A stretch of DNA of 64,000 nt from Maniola hyperantus (lineage: Eukaryota > Arthropoda > Insecta > Lepidoptera > Nymphalidae): NCBI RefSeq assembly GCF_902806685.2, contig NC_048539.1, positions 3,546,501 to 3,610,500 of the forward strand, read 5' to 3'. The notes beneath the pieces were generated by a model. It did no database searches, was not told the DNA's origin, and saw nothing but the letters and a program-made list of their open reading frames with translations. A program made the translations under genes and the position numbers. Shown piece after piece: positions 32,345-42,589 of the stretch (its first letter is position 1; every line of letters starts with the position of its first letter).

Positions 32345-32632
32345 CGATAAGTGTGAAAAATCATCCGTAAAATCACTGTGAATAAAAACAATGATTATTC
32401 ACTAAATAAAAATGATTTGAAAGTAGCAATAATGCCCATCTCTGGTTACGATATTAGCTACGCTAATCGAAGTGAAGCGAACAGAGATGGGTGAAAAATC
32501 GCATGTGAAGTCACTGTGAAGAAAAATAATTTCACTAAATGATGAAAGTAGCAATAATGCCCATCTTTGGTTACCTACGATAGATTGATATTTGCTACGC
32601 TAATCGAAGTGTAGAGAACGGAGATGGATGAG
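32345..32632. repeat. Short tandem duplication, about 140-bp unit
   Basis: The order GTGAAAAATC, AATCACTGTGAA, TTCACTAAAT, GAAAGTAGCAATAATGCCCA, CTACGCTAATCGAAGTG occurs twice (from about 32352 and about 32489) with moderate divergence. No function is suggested. Confidence 0.55.
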
Positions 32633-32654
32633 GTTCCAAATAACCTTGAACTGA

Positions 32655-32822
32655 AATGAAACAATAAAACTTAAGGCTAGCCTTATCTAATTACTATATA
32701 AATCATGACCGCGTGGAATGGTGCCAAGAATACTGGCTGCATTTCCGCGCTGGACAGCCAGGCTGATCCGCTGCGCAAAAAATGAGCCAGCCCTTCTGTC
32801 ACCAGTTGAGTGTTGAATATTG
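32655..32822 (+). repeat. Dispersed repeat shared with 40318-40395
   Basis: AATAAAACTTAAGGCTAGCC, TTATCTAATTAC and AGGCTGATCCGCTGCGCAAA, CAGCCCTTCTGTCACCAG are common to both places. The 40.3-kb copy lacks the middle GACCGCGTGGAATGGTGCCA. The family is not named. Confidence 0.55.
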
Positions 32823-32862
32823 AAACAATAATGTTTTTGCTACATATCTGTAGTTTTCGTGG

Positions 32863-33137
32863 GGGTGCCCTGGCGCGGTGATGAGCGCTAGGGTCTTATA
32901 AGTTGGAAGTTCCAGGTTCGATTCCTGGCAGGGGCATTTTGGAAATTTATATTTTCTTAATTGACTCGGGTCTGGTCTGTAAGGCTTCAGCCGTTGATAG
33001 CCACCACTTTAGCGGCAAAGCGATGCCGAAAAACGATTTAGCGTTCCGGTACGATTCCGCGTAGAAACTGATAAGGCGTATGGGTTTAATAAAACTGTCA
33101 TATCCCTTCCATGTCGGCTTCCATTAAACTGCATTAT
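32863..33137 (+). mobile_element. SINE family B with tRNA-like head
   Basis: The head GGTGCCCTGGCGCGGTGATG is A-box-like; CCAGGTTCGATTCCTGG is a perfect T-arm hairpin and B box, followed by CAGGGGCA that could pair with the start. The body GGTCTGGTCTGTAAGGCTTC, TTTAGCGTTCCGGTACGATT continues until it is cut at TAAACTGCATTATCA by the next SINE. The head is a SINE promoter, not a tRNA gene. Confidence 0.7.
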
Positions 33138-33322
33138 CATAGTCTACCACGCTGGCCAACTGGCAGACTTCACACACTTTTGAGAACATTATGAAGAATT
33201 CTCAGGCATATAGATTTCCTTGCGATGTTTTATTGATTAATTAACTTCGAAAGTTTAGAGGTGCCTGCCCCGGATCGAACTCCGACCTACCGATTAGGAG
33301 AAGGACGTCTAACCTCGTCCAA
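33138..33322 (-). mobile_element. SINE family C, reverse orientation, with head
   Basis: TAGTCTACCACGCTGGCCAA, GAGAACATTATGAAGAATTC and, at the right, GCCCCGGATCGAACTCCGAC with TACCGATTAGGAGAAGGACG. Read on the minus strand this is a tRNA-like head with B box GGAGTTCGATCCGGGGCA, then the SINE body. Confidence 0.65.
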
Positions 33323-33323
33323 A

Positions 33324-33500
33324 GCCTCGATAGATCAACTGTTGAAGGAGCGGACTGAAATCTGAAAGGTCACCGATTCAATCCTCACCCGTTGAACTAT
33401 TGACGTACCTACTCCTAGCAGAAGCTTTACGCTTAGTTGGAGGGGAAAGGGGAATATTAGTCAGAATAAGAAACTTGGCTAATATTCTTTACAAAAAACT
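33324..33500 (+). mobile_element. SINE family A
   Basis: GCCTCGATAGATCAACTGTT, ATTCAATCCTCACCCGTTG and GGGGAATATTAGTCAGAATA. It begins one or two bases after the reverse family C copy, so three SINE families abut between 32863 and 33500. Confidence 0.7.
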
Positions 33501-33549
33501 CGTCTAACCGTAATCGTCTAAAGGCTATAATTTATTACATCCATCCATA

Positions 33550-33764
33550 TCCATATTACCTATGAATGCGAAAGTGTGTCGGTCTGTCTGTTTGCTAGCT
33601 TTTCACGGTCTATCCTTTCAACTTTGATGAAATTTGGTAAGCACCGAGATAGCTTACATCCCGGGGAAGGGCATAGGCTGTTTTAAATCCCAGAAAATCG
33701 AAGAGTTCCCACGGGATTTTTGAAAACCTGAATCCACGCGGACGAAGTCGCGGGCATCATCTAG
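33550..33764 (+). mobile_element. Helitron-like element
   Basis: TCCATATTACCTATGAATGC, the GTCTGTCTGTTTGCTAGCTT block, GATAGCTTACATCCCGGGGA, hairpin CGCGGACGAAGTCGCG and the end GCATCATCTAG. Confidence 0.75.
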
Positions 33765-33891
33765 TTAATAATAAATTAGAAATAATAGCTTTTGATAAAT
33801 TATGTAGGTAACAGCCTGTAGGTACAATGAATGTTATGAATGAATAAGTAGTCAGCACTTAAGTAAAATGTCACACGTAACCTTTTTAGGG

Positions 33892-34408
33892 TTCCGTAGT
33901 AAACACTTAGGAACTTCCGTAGGAACCCTTATAGTTTCGTCATGTCCTTCCGTCTGTCCGTCCGTCCCTCCTCGGTTAATCTCAGAGAATATTAGTGCTA
34001 TAAATGTGTAATTTGGCATGGGAATAAATATAAATCACGCCGACAAAGTGGTGAAATAAAATTGTGATAAATATTTTTTAGGGTATGTCCCCTACATGTA
34101 AAGTGGTGATGATTTTTTTTTCTCGTCTACTTCATAGTGTGGGGTATCGTTGAATAGGTCTTTTAAAAATACTGTGGATGTGCGACCATCATATTGTTTT
34201 GATTTCTAGATCCGTTTGTAAAATATGATGTTTTAAAGTGCTAATACTTATTTATCAGCCAAACGGTAGTGTATAGGAACGTGAAAAAATTCACAGCAGT
34301 AGTATATATAATCAATTTTAAACGAAAACTATCACATTATCATGGCTAAGTTGTGACTACGGAATCCTTCACTGCGCGTGGCCCGCCACGCACTTGGCCG
34401 GTTTTTTA
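33892..34408 (+). mobile_element. GGTTCCGTA dispersed element, long form
   Basis: It opens TTAGGGTTCCGTAGTAAACA, has CCGTCTGTCCGTCCGTCC, and closes CACGCACTTGGCCGGTTTTT. The same termini are found at 53777-54206, 40990-41390 and 59591-60020, with different centres. The class is unknown to me. 34409-35230 holds no recognised feature. Confidence 0.6.
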
Positions 34409-35235
34409 GTTCATATTTTAGTCCACGTTAAAACTAAAATAAAATCGGATTAGCATTATTAATAGGTGCTCTCACGCTGCCAAAAATACGAGTATTTATG
34501 TACACGTTCAAAATATCGCAATTTACAACTTCCTTCGAAAAAATAATACCGGAACGTATGCGTAAATTAATACATCCCAACTGTGCTGTCATATCACTCC
34601 ATCCCATCTCTCTTTGAGTCCCGATCCATCCGAATATAGCCCATTTAAAATACCAAAAAGCAATCTGAAAATTCAATTAACTTAATAGCACCATTCATAC
34701 TCCATACCTTCTGATTATTCGTCGTTCGATCTCGATAACAACACACGGATAACGTTATTATATATTTTTTCACAGATAATGTGTCCGCAAAAGTATTTAT
34801 ATTTTATTTCATTGTAACATGAATATTGGAGATCACTGGCACTGCGGAAATTTTTGCGCGGCACAGAACGTTCGAATTCAGAACATGAAAGTTCGTATTT
34901 CGAACGCGAGAATTCGAAGGCGTCCGATCAGTACAACAGTCGCCGTTGAATGAATCGCGCACCTGTTGGCCATAGCTTCAGGCTTCAGTGAAAACTGAAA
35001 CCACTGAAACTGTATAAAATAAAGCCTGAAACATACAACGCTTAACGTTAAATTTTCACCGAAAAATCTGTGAACTTATAGCACTAATTTATACCTTGAA
35101 GCGCATGCACTGCGGAATTAATTTCGCACCGGATTTTCATAGATTTCAAAATCCGTAAATTTTTACGGATTTTATAACGCACCGCAACTGCCGCATCGTG
35201 GTGGGCGCTAGCTCTAAGAGCTTCCGAGACGTCAA

Positions 35236-35346
35236 GTGGCAGAACGTAAAGTAATGTATGTGTAATGCCTTTAGAATAACATTTCGGCTTTGTAGAGCGT
35301 TTTGTCTCTGTCAGTCATACCTACATGACGTTTTGTCGGTCTCAAG
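35236..35346. mobile_element. MITE relative of 9246-9470
   Basis: TGGCAGAACGTAAAGTAATG, TTTGTAGAGCGTTTTGTC and TACATGACGTTTTGTCGGT match the arms of the 9.2-kb element in mixed orientation. Confidence 0.4.
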
Positions 35347-35364
35347 AAAAAGGACAACACTCTA

Positions 35365-35640
35365 CAAACCTTCCATTTGATCGGATTCAAAGGCGGCCCG
35401 TTCGACTTGTGGACGATCCCAAACTAACCGGCTCGTTGGAAAGCCTGGAGCACCGCAGAGACGTTAGCTCTCTATGCATGTTCTATCGCCTTTATAATGG
35501 GGAGTGCTCTGAAGAGCTTTTTGACCTCATTTCACTCTCATTTTTCTACAACCGCACCGCGCACCACCGTAAGGAATTTCACCCTCACCACCTGGGTGTC
35601 TGGTGCACTTTAAAATGTTTATAAGTTCGAATGATATTTC
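35365..35640 (+). pseudogene. LINE ORF2 C-terminal fragment
   Basis: The open frame encodes IQRRPVRLVDDPKLT, LEHRRDVSSLCMFYRLYNGE, CSEELFDLISLSFFYNR and HPHHLGVW, the conserved tail after the reverse transcriptase of jockey-like lepidopteran LINEs, compare 8064-8400. It is truncated at both ends; the frame is lost soon after HHLGVW. Confidence 0.7.
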
Positions 35641-36155
35641 AGGTTTAAGATATTTATTGTTCCATAAAGGAATTTTCACTTAGATGGAACTTACAGGCTA
35701 TGTTATTAAATAGTGGGTTACAAAATTTCAGCTTTAAGCGCACAGTAAATACATTGTAATTAAAATAGGTTAAGTAGGTAATTATAGATTATAAAAATTT
35801 CCAATTTCTAATAGGTACATGTTAACTTTAATATTATTTTATAATATTTATCTTTGTAATCATTACATTAGCGTACTTTTTAAGCTGGATTATTAAGCTT
35901 GATAATATGCTTGTACCTTAAGTAGCTTGCACCTTCTAGTCTACTTATTTCGATGGTCATGAGTAAGAATTTGACGTCTCGTGAAAATCACATAGACCTT
36001 CAGGCAAGGGTCCTCGAGTGAAATACTTTGATACTTTAGCTTAAAGGCCGACATCAAACAAATTGAGTGGTTCTTTGAAAAGTAGGTGCGTGTACAAAAG
36101 TCGAGAGGGTCAAAAATGTTCCTCGTGCCACGCGGAAATAAATTTTATCATCAGT

Positions 36156-36385
36156 ACCCTTACTACCCTTATTATAAATGTGAAAGTGTGTTTGTTTGTT
36201 TGTTTGTTGGTTTGTCCTTCAATCACGTCGCAACGGTGCAACGGATTGACGTGATTTTTTGCATGGGTATGGATAAAGATCTGGACAGTGACATAGGCTA
36301 CTTTTTATCCCGAAAAATTAAAGAGTTTCCACGGTATTTTTAAAAAACATAATTCCACGCGGACGAAGTCGCGGGCATCAGCTAG
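36156..36385 (+). mobile_element. Helitron-like element
   Basis: CCCTTATTATAAATGTGAAA, (GTTT)n, CAATCACGTCGCAACGGTGC, ATTGACGTGATTTTTTGCAT, hairpin CGCGGACGAAGTCGCG and end GGGCATCAGCTAG. The overlapping frames at 36063-36343 are translations of this repeat. 36386-37015 has no feature. Confidence 0.75.
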
Positions 36386-37017
36386 TTAGGTATATATTTT
36401 ATTAATATTTGTCCAAAATAATTGGGTATTTGACTACATCAAAAATAAATTATTTCTCAGCATAGACTAATTATATTACTTCGTTTCTCAGTGATTATTA
36501 AATAGAGGATCTTCCAAAATAAGTAAAATCCACGTCTTTCGTTAGTTTTAAGTGTAATAACCATTTTAAATTATCGATTAAAATAAAAAAGTACTTCATT
36601 ATGATGTGACGTCACATTCCAGTATTTCATAGAACAACGCATAGGTACTAAGTGCGCGTTTTGACGATTAATAAAAAGTTACTGATTTGACTTGTTGTCA
36701 AATACCGTATTCGGTCGAAAAAAATTTACTTTTCTAGTGTCAATCTAGAGTCCAATTTTAAAATCAATCATGATTTTTTCACACGAAATAATACCGTGTA
36801 ATAATAATATAGTGACTTTTTTGTGAAAAAGTTATATTTATTTTCATCACAGACGGAGCAGACAAGCCAAACATGTCACTATAAAATCCCTTAGGGGATT
36901 TGGAAATGATGAGGGTGTGATTTTTTCCATCATAAATGTCATAAAATAGATTAGGAGATGTAAGTTGACATCCGAGTTAAATAAGTAGGTGTATTTATCA
37001 ATATACGTACCTACCTA

Positions 37018-37100
37018 CCCGTATAAGTCCCTACAAGAGACCTATGTCCTGCAGTGGACGTCTATTGGTCGATGATGATGATGATGATGATGATGGCGAT
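37018..37100 (+). mobile_element. RTE-type LINE 3' tail with (GAT)n
   Basis: AGAGACCTATGTCCTGCAGT, GGACGTCTATTGGTCGATGA, then a TGATGATGATGATGATGATG run at about 37073-37098. This is the plus-strand equivalent of the tail at 51038-51080. Confidence 0.65.
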
Positions 37101-37446
37101 GGGTTAGTTATGATTATGATGAAGGAATAAAGAGTGAGTAAGTATTTATTTTTCCGCCAAGTGATATTGCGGGTGGTCGCTAGTTTTTCAAATAAAACCT
37201 ACCCAGCTACTAACATACTCGTAACATTAAACCGACAGTTAGTTTAACTGAAACGTCCGGTTACCTGCACCGTGATTTATCGTTCTTTGTCGGGCGAGGA
37301 AGACCAACCTCAATAGATACGGGGAGCTATTATTGCTTTTCAAAAGGAAGCTTTTCCTTGAGAACGTTAAGGCAAATACGTGCTTTTCGATAGGTACTTC
37401 TATTAATTCTTTACTACACTTAGGTGTAGTGTACACACAAAGAAAT

Positions 37447-37490
37447 AACATGAACAAAATAAATAGGTACCTATTTATTTTGTTCATGTT
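37447..37490. repeat. Perfect 44-bp palindrome
   Basis: AACATGAACAAAATAAATAG at the left is exactly mirrored at the right around a central GGTACC (37466-37471), with no loop. A second small hairpin (CTACAC-TTAG-GTGTAG) lies just before it near 37415-37430. It is not associated with a recognised element. Confidence 0.85.
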
Positions 37491-37539
37491 CTTTTTTTTT
37501 AATTATCGTGTTCTTCTAGTGCAGAGGTAGGTGCAATCA

Positions 37540-37756
37540 GTACCCTTATTATAAATGCAAAAGTGTGATTGTTTGTTGGTTTGTCCTTCAATCGCGTCGC
37601 AACGGTGCAACGGATTGACGTGATTTTTTGCATGGGCATAAATAAAAACCAGCTGGAGAGTGACATAGGCTACTTTTAATCCCCGAAAATCAAAGAGTTT
37701 TCAAGGGATTTTTAAAAACCTAATTCCACGCGGACGATGTCGCGAGCATCAGCTAG
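37540..37756 (+). mobile_element. Helitron-like element
   Basis: CCCTTATTATAAATGCAAAA through ATGTCGCGAGCATCAGCTAG. It is highly similar to 36156-36385. Confidence 0.75.
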
Positions 37757-37885
37757 TGTAAACATAAGGAGGTAGGTACTAAAACAATTTTTAAAGCATT
37801 TCAAGTTTCAAGTCAAGGTATTTTAAAAATCTCATAGAAACTATTTGTTATTCTATGACTAAAAGTATCATCATTACCCATTACC

Positions 37886-38111
37886 TTGTGCCTAATATTA
37901 TCAATGCGAAAGTGTATTTGTTTGTTGGTTGGTCCTTCAATCACGTCGCAACAGAGGAAACGGATCAACGGATCGGAACGGATTTTTGCATGCTTAAAGT
38001 TAAAGACCTGGAGAGTGACATAAGCTACTTTTATCCCGGAAAATGGAAGAGTTCCCACGGGATTTTCTAAAAATAAATCCACGTAAACGAAGTCGCAGGC
38101 ATCAGCGCTAG
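37886..38111 (+). mobile_element. Helitron-like element
   Basis: CTAATATTATCAATGCGAAA to AAGTCGCAGGCATCAGCGCTAG (two extra bases before CTAG). It contains the GGAGAGTGACATAAGCTACT block. A (TA)n microsatellite follows at 38145-38183. Confidence 0.7.
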
Positions 38112-38140
38112 TATTATTATAGATTTTAAATGCTAGTGAT

Positions 38141-38185
<45 letters not shown>

Positions 38186-38187
38186 GA

Positions 38188-38363
38188 GCCTCAATAGCTC
38201 AACCGGTATAGGAGTGGACTGAAAACCGAAAGGTCGACGGTTCAAACCCCGCCCGTTGCACTATTGTCGTACCTACTCCTATCACAAGCCTGACGCTTAA
38301 TTGGAGAGGAAAGGGGAATATTAGTCATTTAAAATGGCTAATATTCTTTTAAAAAAAAGAAAA
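38188..38363 (+). mobile_element. SINE family A
   Basis: It begins GCCTCAATAGCTCAACCGGT right after the (TA)n run, has a full B box, and ends with an A-rich tail. Only a few differences from 27734-27917 are seen, so both are young. Confidence 0.8.
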
Positions 38364-38539
38364 GATGAAAGGTAATAACACAGTTACGTTAGCAACTTGC
38401 ATACGAAACACAATTTTCTTCCGATAGGGGAAGATAGGGTAATAAGGGATATTACCCCCGCACTGTTGTAGCGCTTGGTCGATCCTCGCGGTGACCTGGA
38501 TAGATAGCTATAATCGCTTTCTAAAACGAACGATTGGCA

Positions 38540-38905
38540 TACAATGGCCCCGATTCTCTAGTCTCTCTCTAAACTAGTAGTAACAGTAGGTTCGCGAGTG
38601 CGTGCTAAAATCACGGGTTTACCATCTAAAAATTAAATTTAGAAATGTCAAACTGCTTCTGTCCTTTTCATATTACAATAGTAAGAAGAGGGTGCGAATA
38701 CTCTAAAATTAGGTTGTGCTTAGAATCGGTGCCAATGTGGCTAATTCCGTTGTACACAATCTCTAAACTAAAGTAAAAGGATACGTCTAAATCTATTGCT
38801 ATCCCTTTCATAATGTTGCTTGCAGAAAAGGATAGCACTAGATTTAGGCCTGTTAATTTAGTTTAGGTTTAGAGATTGTGTGAAAGAGAATCGGCCCCAT
38901 TGTTG
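38540..38905. mobile_element. MITE-like repeats with TCTCTAAACTA arms
   Basis: GTACACAATCTCTAAACTAA at 38752 is mirrored by TTAGTTTAGGTTTAGAGATT at 38855-38875, with GATAGCA/TGCTATCC pairs between. The same unit lies inverted at 47800-47985. The left part (38540-38730: ATCACGGGTTTACC, CTGTCCTTTTCATATTAC, GAATACTCTAAAATTAGG) matches 55690-55845. Confidence 0.55.
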
Positions 38906-38938
38906 CAGAAAGTATACCTTAAATTTAGTTAATCACAA

Positions 38939-39080
38939 CTAGGTTATGCCCGTGATTTTGCCCGCCTGGGCTACCAAACCCTTATTTTACAAACTTAGGA
39001 ATTGAATTTTCAAAAATCCTTTCTGCGTCCATGGATCATCATGATCAACCCATCGCCGGCTCACTTCAGAGCACGGGTCT
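38939..39080. mobile_element. Chimera of Helitron-like and SINE-C ends
   Basis: CTAGGTTATGCCCGTGATTT to AAAATCCTTTCTGCGTCC is a minus-strand GACT-family piece. ATCATGATCAACCCATCGCC, GGCTCACTTCAGAGCACGGG is a SINE-C tail read backwards. The latter fuses without gap to the GTCTG element at 39081. Confidence 0.5.
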
Positions 39081-39436
39081 CTTATAGGATCACTTTGTTG
39101 TCTGTCTGTCTGTCTGTCTGTCGGTCTGTCAAGAAACCTACAGAGTAATTCCCGTTCACATAGAATCATGAAATTTGCTAGGTAGGAATGTCCTATAGCA
39201 GACATAAGGGGAAAAATCTGAAAACCGTGAATTTAGGGTTACTTTGTGGTCATGAAACTAATACTTAATTAGTATGTATTTTCAATATTCAAAGTAAGAT
39301 AACTATATCAAGTAGGGTATCATATAAAAGGGCTTTACCTCTCTAAAACAGATTTTTGTTTATTTTCATGCATCATAGTTTTTGAATCATCGTGCAAAAT
39401 GTCGAAAAAATAAGACTCGCACTTGGCTGGTTTTTC
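39081..39436 (+). mobile_element. GGTTCCGTA/GTCTG element, left end replaced
   Basis: TATAGGATCACTTTGTTGTC, (TGTC)n, AGAATCATGAAATTTGC, ACCGTGAATTTAGGGTT, TATCAAGTAGGGTATCATAT and the terminal CGCACTTGGCTGGTTTTT. The first 25 bp of the family are missing at the SINE junction. Confidence 0.6.
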
Positions 39437-39539
39437 TATCTATCAGCACTATTAACATTAGAATGTCAGTGACGGAATATCCCAAAATCGCCCAACGCGC
39501 CTATTTCACTTCAAAAACATCTACAAGAATGAAATGAGA

Positions 39540-39616
39540 GAATACGGCTATATTCATAAGTACTTGTAAAAAGTTTACATGAATAAAAAAACATTCTATT
39601 CTATTCTATTCTAAAG
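39540..39616 (+). mobile_element. LINE 3' end with (ATTCT)n tail
   Basis: AAGTACTTGTAAAAAGTTTA, CATGAATAAAAAAAC and four ATTCT units. The AATAAA plus pentamer tail is characteristic of a LINE 3' terminus. A minus-strand GGTTCCGTA scrap lies at 39778-39860. Confidence 0.5.
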
Positions 39617-40105
39617 TACATACTTAGATAAAATATAAAATTCCAATGTAGGGTGAACTTAAGGAGCGGACAATACGGAGCTTAGCATAGGAAAGTAGCC
39701 TTCCGTTTTAATATCCTACACGTTCCGACCGAGCTGAATATTAAAACTTATGTGGATTTTATAATAACAAGTATAAAAACCGTTCAAATGCAAATCTTAC
39801 CCGCACATGACGGGTTCCGTACCATCGCATCGTACAAGATTATATAAAGGCTGTAACCATAGGATAACACCAAAAAAAACAGGAAAAAATCCTTAATGTA
39901 ATGAACTCTATAAATGCACAATTTTAATGTGTGTAGGAAATAGGAAATTCTTTTGTAAAGGTTCGAGCTTTATTCAAAGTAATGACGATGCACTATAATG
40001 AAAGCGCTTTAACCAAGAAAGGATAATATAATTACTGTGGCATTATTAAACTCAGACTTACCCACCTTTAACTGACTGTGCAAGCGATGTTCTTTTATAA
40101 ATAAA

Positions 40106-40306
40106 CTAGCTTATGCTCGCGACTTCGTCCACGTGGGTATTCCATCAACGCACAGCTCAAACTACTAGACGGATCGGGCTGGAATTTGGCATGCAGATAG
40201 CTATTATCGCTAAGAAAGGATTTTTGAAAATTCAATCCCTAATGGGGTGAAATAGGGGTTTGAAATTTGTTTAGTCCACGCAGACGAAGTCGCGAGCATA
40301 AGCTAG
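40106..40306 (+). mobile_element. Helitron-like element with inverted copy of its own 3' end
   Basis: The right part is a normal GACT-family copy ending AAGTCGCGAGCATAAGCTAG. The left end, instead of a TC start, is CTAGCTTATGCTCGCGACTT and CGTCCACGTGG, the reverse complement of the same terminus (about 32 bp). Confidence 0.65.
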
Positions 40307-40317
40307 TATTACAATAA

Positions 40318-40395
40318 AACTTAAAGCTAGCCTTATCTAATTACCAGGCTGATCCGTTGCGCAAAAAATGCCAGCCAGCCCTTTTGTCACCAGAT
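40318..40395 (+). repeat. Dispersed repeat, partner of 32655-32822
   Basis: AATAAAACTTAAAGCTAGCC, TTATCTAATTACCAGGCTGA, TCCGTTGCGCAAAAAATG. Internally deleted against the other copy. 40396-40980 has no recognised feature. Confidence 0.5.
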
Positions 40396-40989
40396 AACTA
40401 TACTTTTCTTGTTTAGTTAAACGTCTAAATTTTTGCGAGTTAAAGATTATTTTGGTGATTGGAAAATCTGTTCTTAGTGAAACTACAAGCCGATTTATTA
40501 TAATCGAAACCTAACCAGTGTAATATCTTAAACTTTAGTGAACAGAGCAGCTATAAAGAGATCGCTTGACTCTTTCGAACGTTCAATGGCGAGGAAAAAT
40601 AGTTTTTCGATAATGAATGCTGGCATTTCAAGTTCAGTTTTACGGAAACGTTTTTGTGTTTCCCTTTTATTGGAAAATCTTACCTGCCTATCTTGTCTTT
40701 TCTTTGTCTTGTCAAACTTTACCTTTTTGTCAAACAGATCATCTAATGCGGGTACTTTAAAAAAAAATTATTCGATTCACTGACCTACAGCTATCACTTC
40801 AAAGTTCAAATTAATCATCTATTACAACGGCGTGTATTTGTTCTAACTATGCCTTCATTCAGGGACAGAAGTTATTATAGGGCTCTCTCTGTTATGTAAT
40901 CCCATACAAATGACAGAGAAAAAAACTCAGTGGACGTTAACCACTTTGAGCCACCAACCAACTGTGGGTGGTACGAAACTATGTTTTCG

Positions 40990-41390
40990 AATGAGGGTTC
41001 CGTACTACAGTCGTATTTTTTCAACATTTTGCAGGATAATTCAAAAACTATGATACATAAAAATAAATAAAAATCTGTTTTAGAATACACAGGTGAAGAC
41101 CTTTTATATGATACCCTACTTGATATAGTTATCTTACTTAGAAAATTGAAAATACTAATTATTAGTTCATGACCACAATTAAATTTTTTTTGTGTGATGT
41201 TACCACAAATTCACGGTTGTCAGATTTTTCCCCAAATGTCAGCTATAAGATCTACCTACTTGCCAAATTTCATGACTCTAGGTTAACGGGAAATACCCTG
41301 TAGGTTTCTTGACAGACAGACAGACAGACAGACAACAAAGTGATCCTAAAAGGGTTCTGTTTTTCCTTTTGAGGTACGGAACCCTAAAAA
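40990..41390 (-). mobile_element. GGTTCCGTA/GTCTG element
   Basis: On the plus strand AGGGTTCCGTACTACAGTCG opens it and TTTTGAGGTACGGAACCCTA closes it, with ACAGACAGACAGACAGACAA in between. The complement of the 53777-54206 layout. Confidence 0.65.
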
Positions 41391-41577
41391 TGCCATAGAC
41401 CAACGATGCAGAGGGGGAGATCATACTAACATAGTATTGAATTTTTAAAAAATCAGAAAATCTCAAGAAATACCAAGTTGGCTGAGGAAATGAGGAACCG
41501 TATGATTCGATCAATAAGTGCAGGTAAGGTGTAAATTGAAAATTGATGCACCCCGGTTACTGAGCTGCAAACCAGTA

Positions 41578-41862
41578 CCCGTAGTACAAGATTTTACGTC
41601 TCACCAAACGAAACCAAATTCGAGAGTCGAAATACTTCCGCGTTACAGTAAAATGGACCTAAACGGCCTTGAATTGAAGTCAAATATTCAATGCCACTGA
41701 TTTTAATTTCGCAATGTTTCCGCTTGGAGCGCTGGCTGTAGAAGTGTAGACAAACTTGAGCTTTAAAACAAGGCATTTAAGATCCAGTTTACTGTAACGC
41801 GGAAGTATTTCGACTCTCGAATTTGGTTTGGTTTGGTGAGACGTAAAATCTTGTACTACGGG
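41578..41862. mobile_element. Palindromic MITE, 285 bp, copy 2
   Basis: Same length and termini as 4231-4515 (CCCGTAGTACAAG ... CTTGTACTACGGG), flanked by TA. By eye four substitutions separate the copies. The frames found on both strands here are read through the palindrome. Confidence 0.8.
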
Positions 41863-42084
41863 TACTGCACTCCGCAATCCAATTTGGATATTAATCCTTT
41901 GGGTATACGCTTAGATGCGGACCGATACAGGCTATTTTGACCCCTATTAGTGACAGGTTACAGGTCAATATTGCATGTATGTGTTTCGCTCTGAGATGAC
42001 ATAGTTTACCGTTTATTTTAGAAGGACTCAATTACAGGAGATACCTATCAGCTTCAAGCACCTTATTTAAGGAAAATACATCGA

Positions 42085-42410
42085 AGCCGTAAAATATGTT
42101 TTCTATGAATTCTAATGAATTTATAATTCTGCGCCGGACATATTCTCCTGAGGATGCTCCGGTGTCGTGGCGAAACGTGCGTCGAGTGTGTTTTGGGATT
42201 CGTGTGATGCTGCGTGGTGGTGGTGCGTATTGCTTGCCTGGTGGCTGCGTTTTCCTGCATGTTTAGCAGTGGGAGGGCGGGCGATGCAAGTCGCATGCTA
42301 CATGTTGCACCATACAAATTCGACTTGTTTCAGCGTATATAGCAAATGAAGCTTTTGGTTCATTGTATATTATGGATTTCCGCAAAGTAACGCCTGCTTC
42401 TATACAAGAT
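42085..42410 (+). mobile_element. Penelope-like terminal repeat (pLTR) candidate
   Basis: The run from the hammerhead-like core at 42145 through TGGTGGTGGTGCGTATTGCT, GCTGCGTTTTCCTGCATGTT and TTGGTTCATTGTATATTATG to GCGTTACTTTGC-like complement (TTTCCGCAAAGTAACGCCTG, 42376-42395) is repeated in inverse at 63070-63335. It is a dispersed retroelement piece; naming it Penelope-like rests on the ribozyme-like core. The open frames at 42063-42349 are not genes. Confidence 0.45.
42141..42190 (+). ncRNA. Hammerhead ribozyme-like motif (type I)
   Basis: All conserved core parts are present in order. CTGAGGA (CUGANGA) is at 42148-42154; stem II is GCTCCG/CGTGGC with GTGT loop (42156-42171, one C-T mismatch); GAAA is at 42172-42175; a short stem III is A-C/G-T around GTGC; the cleavage triplet GTC is at 42181-42183. 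Stem I pairs CTC (42145-42147) with GAG (42184-42186), then after one mismatch ATAT-side bases with GTGT. Self-cleaving RNAs of this minimal type I are known from Penelope-like elements and retrozymes. Activity is not proven. Confidence 0.55.
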
Positions 42411-42589
42411 TTCTCACTCTTGTTGCCAATATTTATTTATCTATGTAAACAGAATTATGTAGTAGGTATATTATAGAGATATGTATATAGGTATATATAT
42501 TTATATATATTTGTGTATTATTAGAATGTACTGTGTATGTAGTCTAATTTATAATAATATAATATACCTAGGGCCATTTTCGGCTGCCG

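Noticed and set aside
32863..32937. Possible tRNA gene (good T arm and B box)
   Set aside because: The D and anticodon arms do not fold well, and the sequence runs on into a SINE body found at several other places, so it is a SINE head.
38145..38183. (TA)n run as a regulatory or origin element
   Set aside because: Plain microsatellite between a Helitron-like copy and a SINE. Nothing ties it to replication or transcription.
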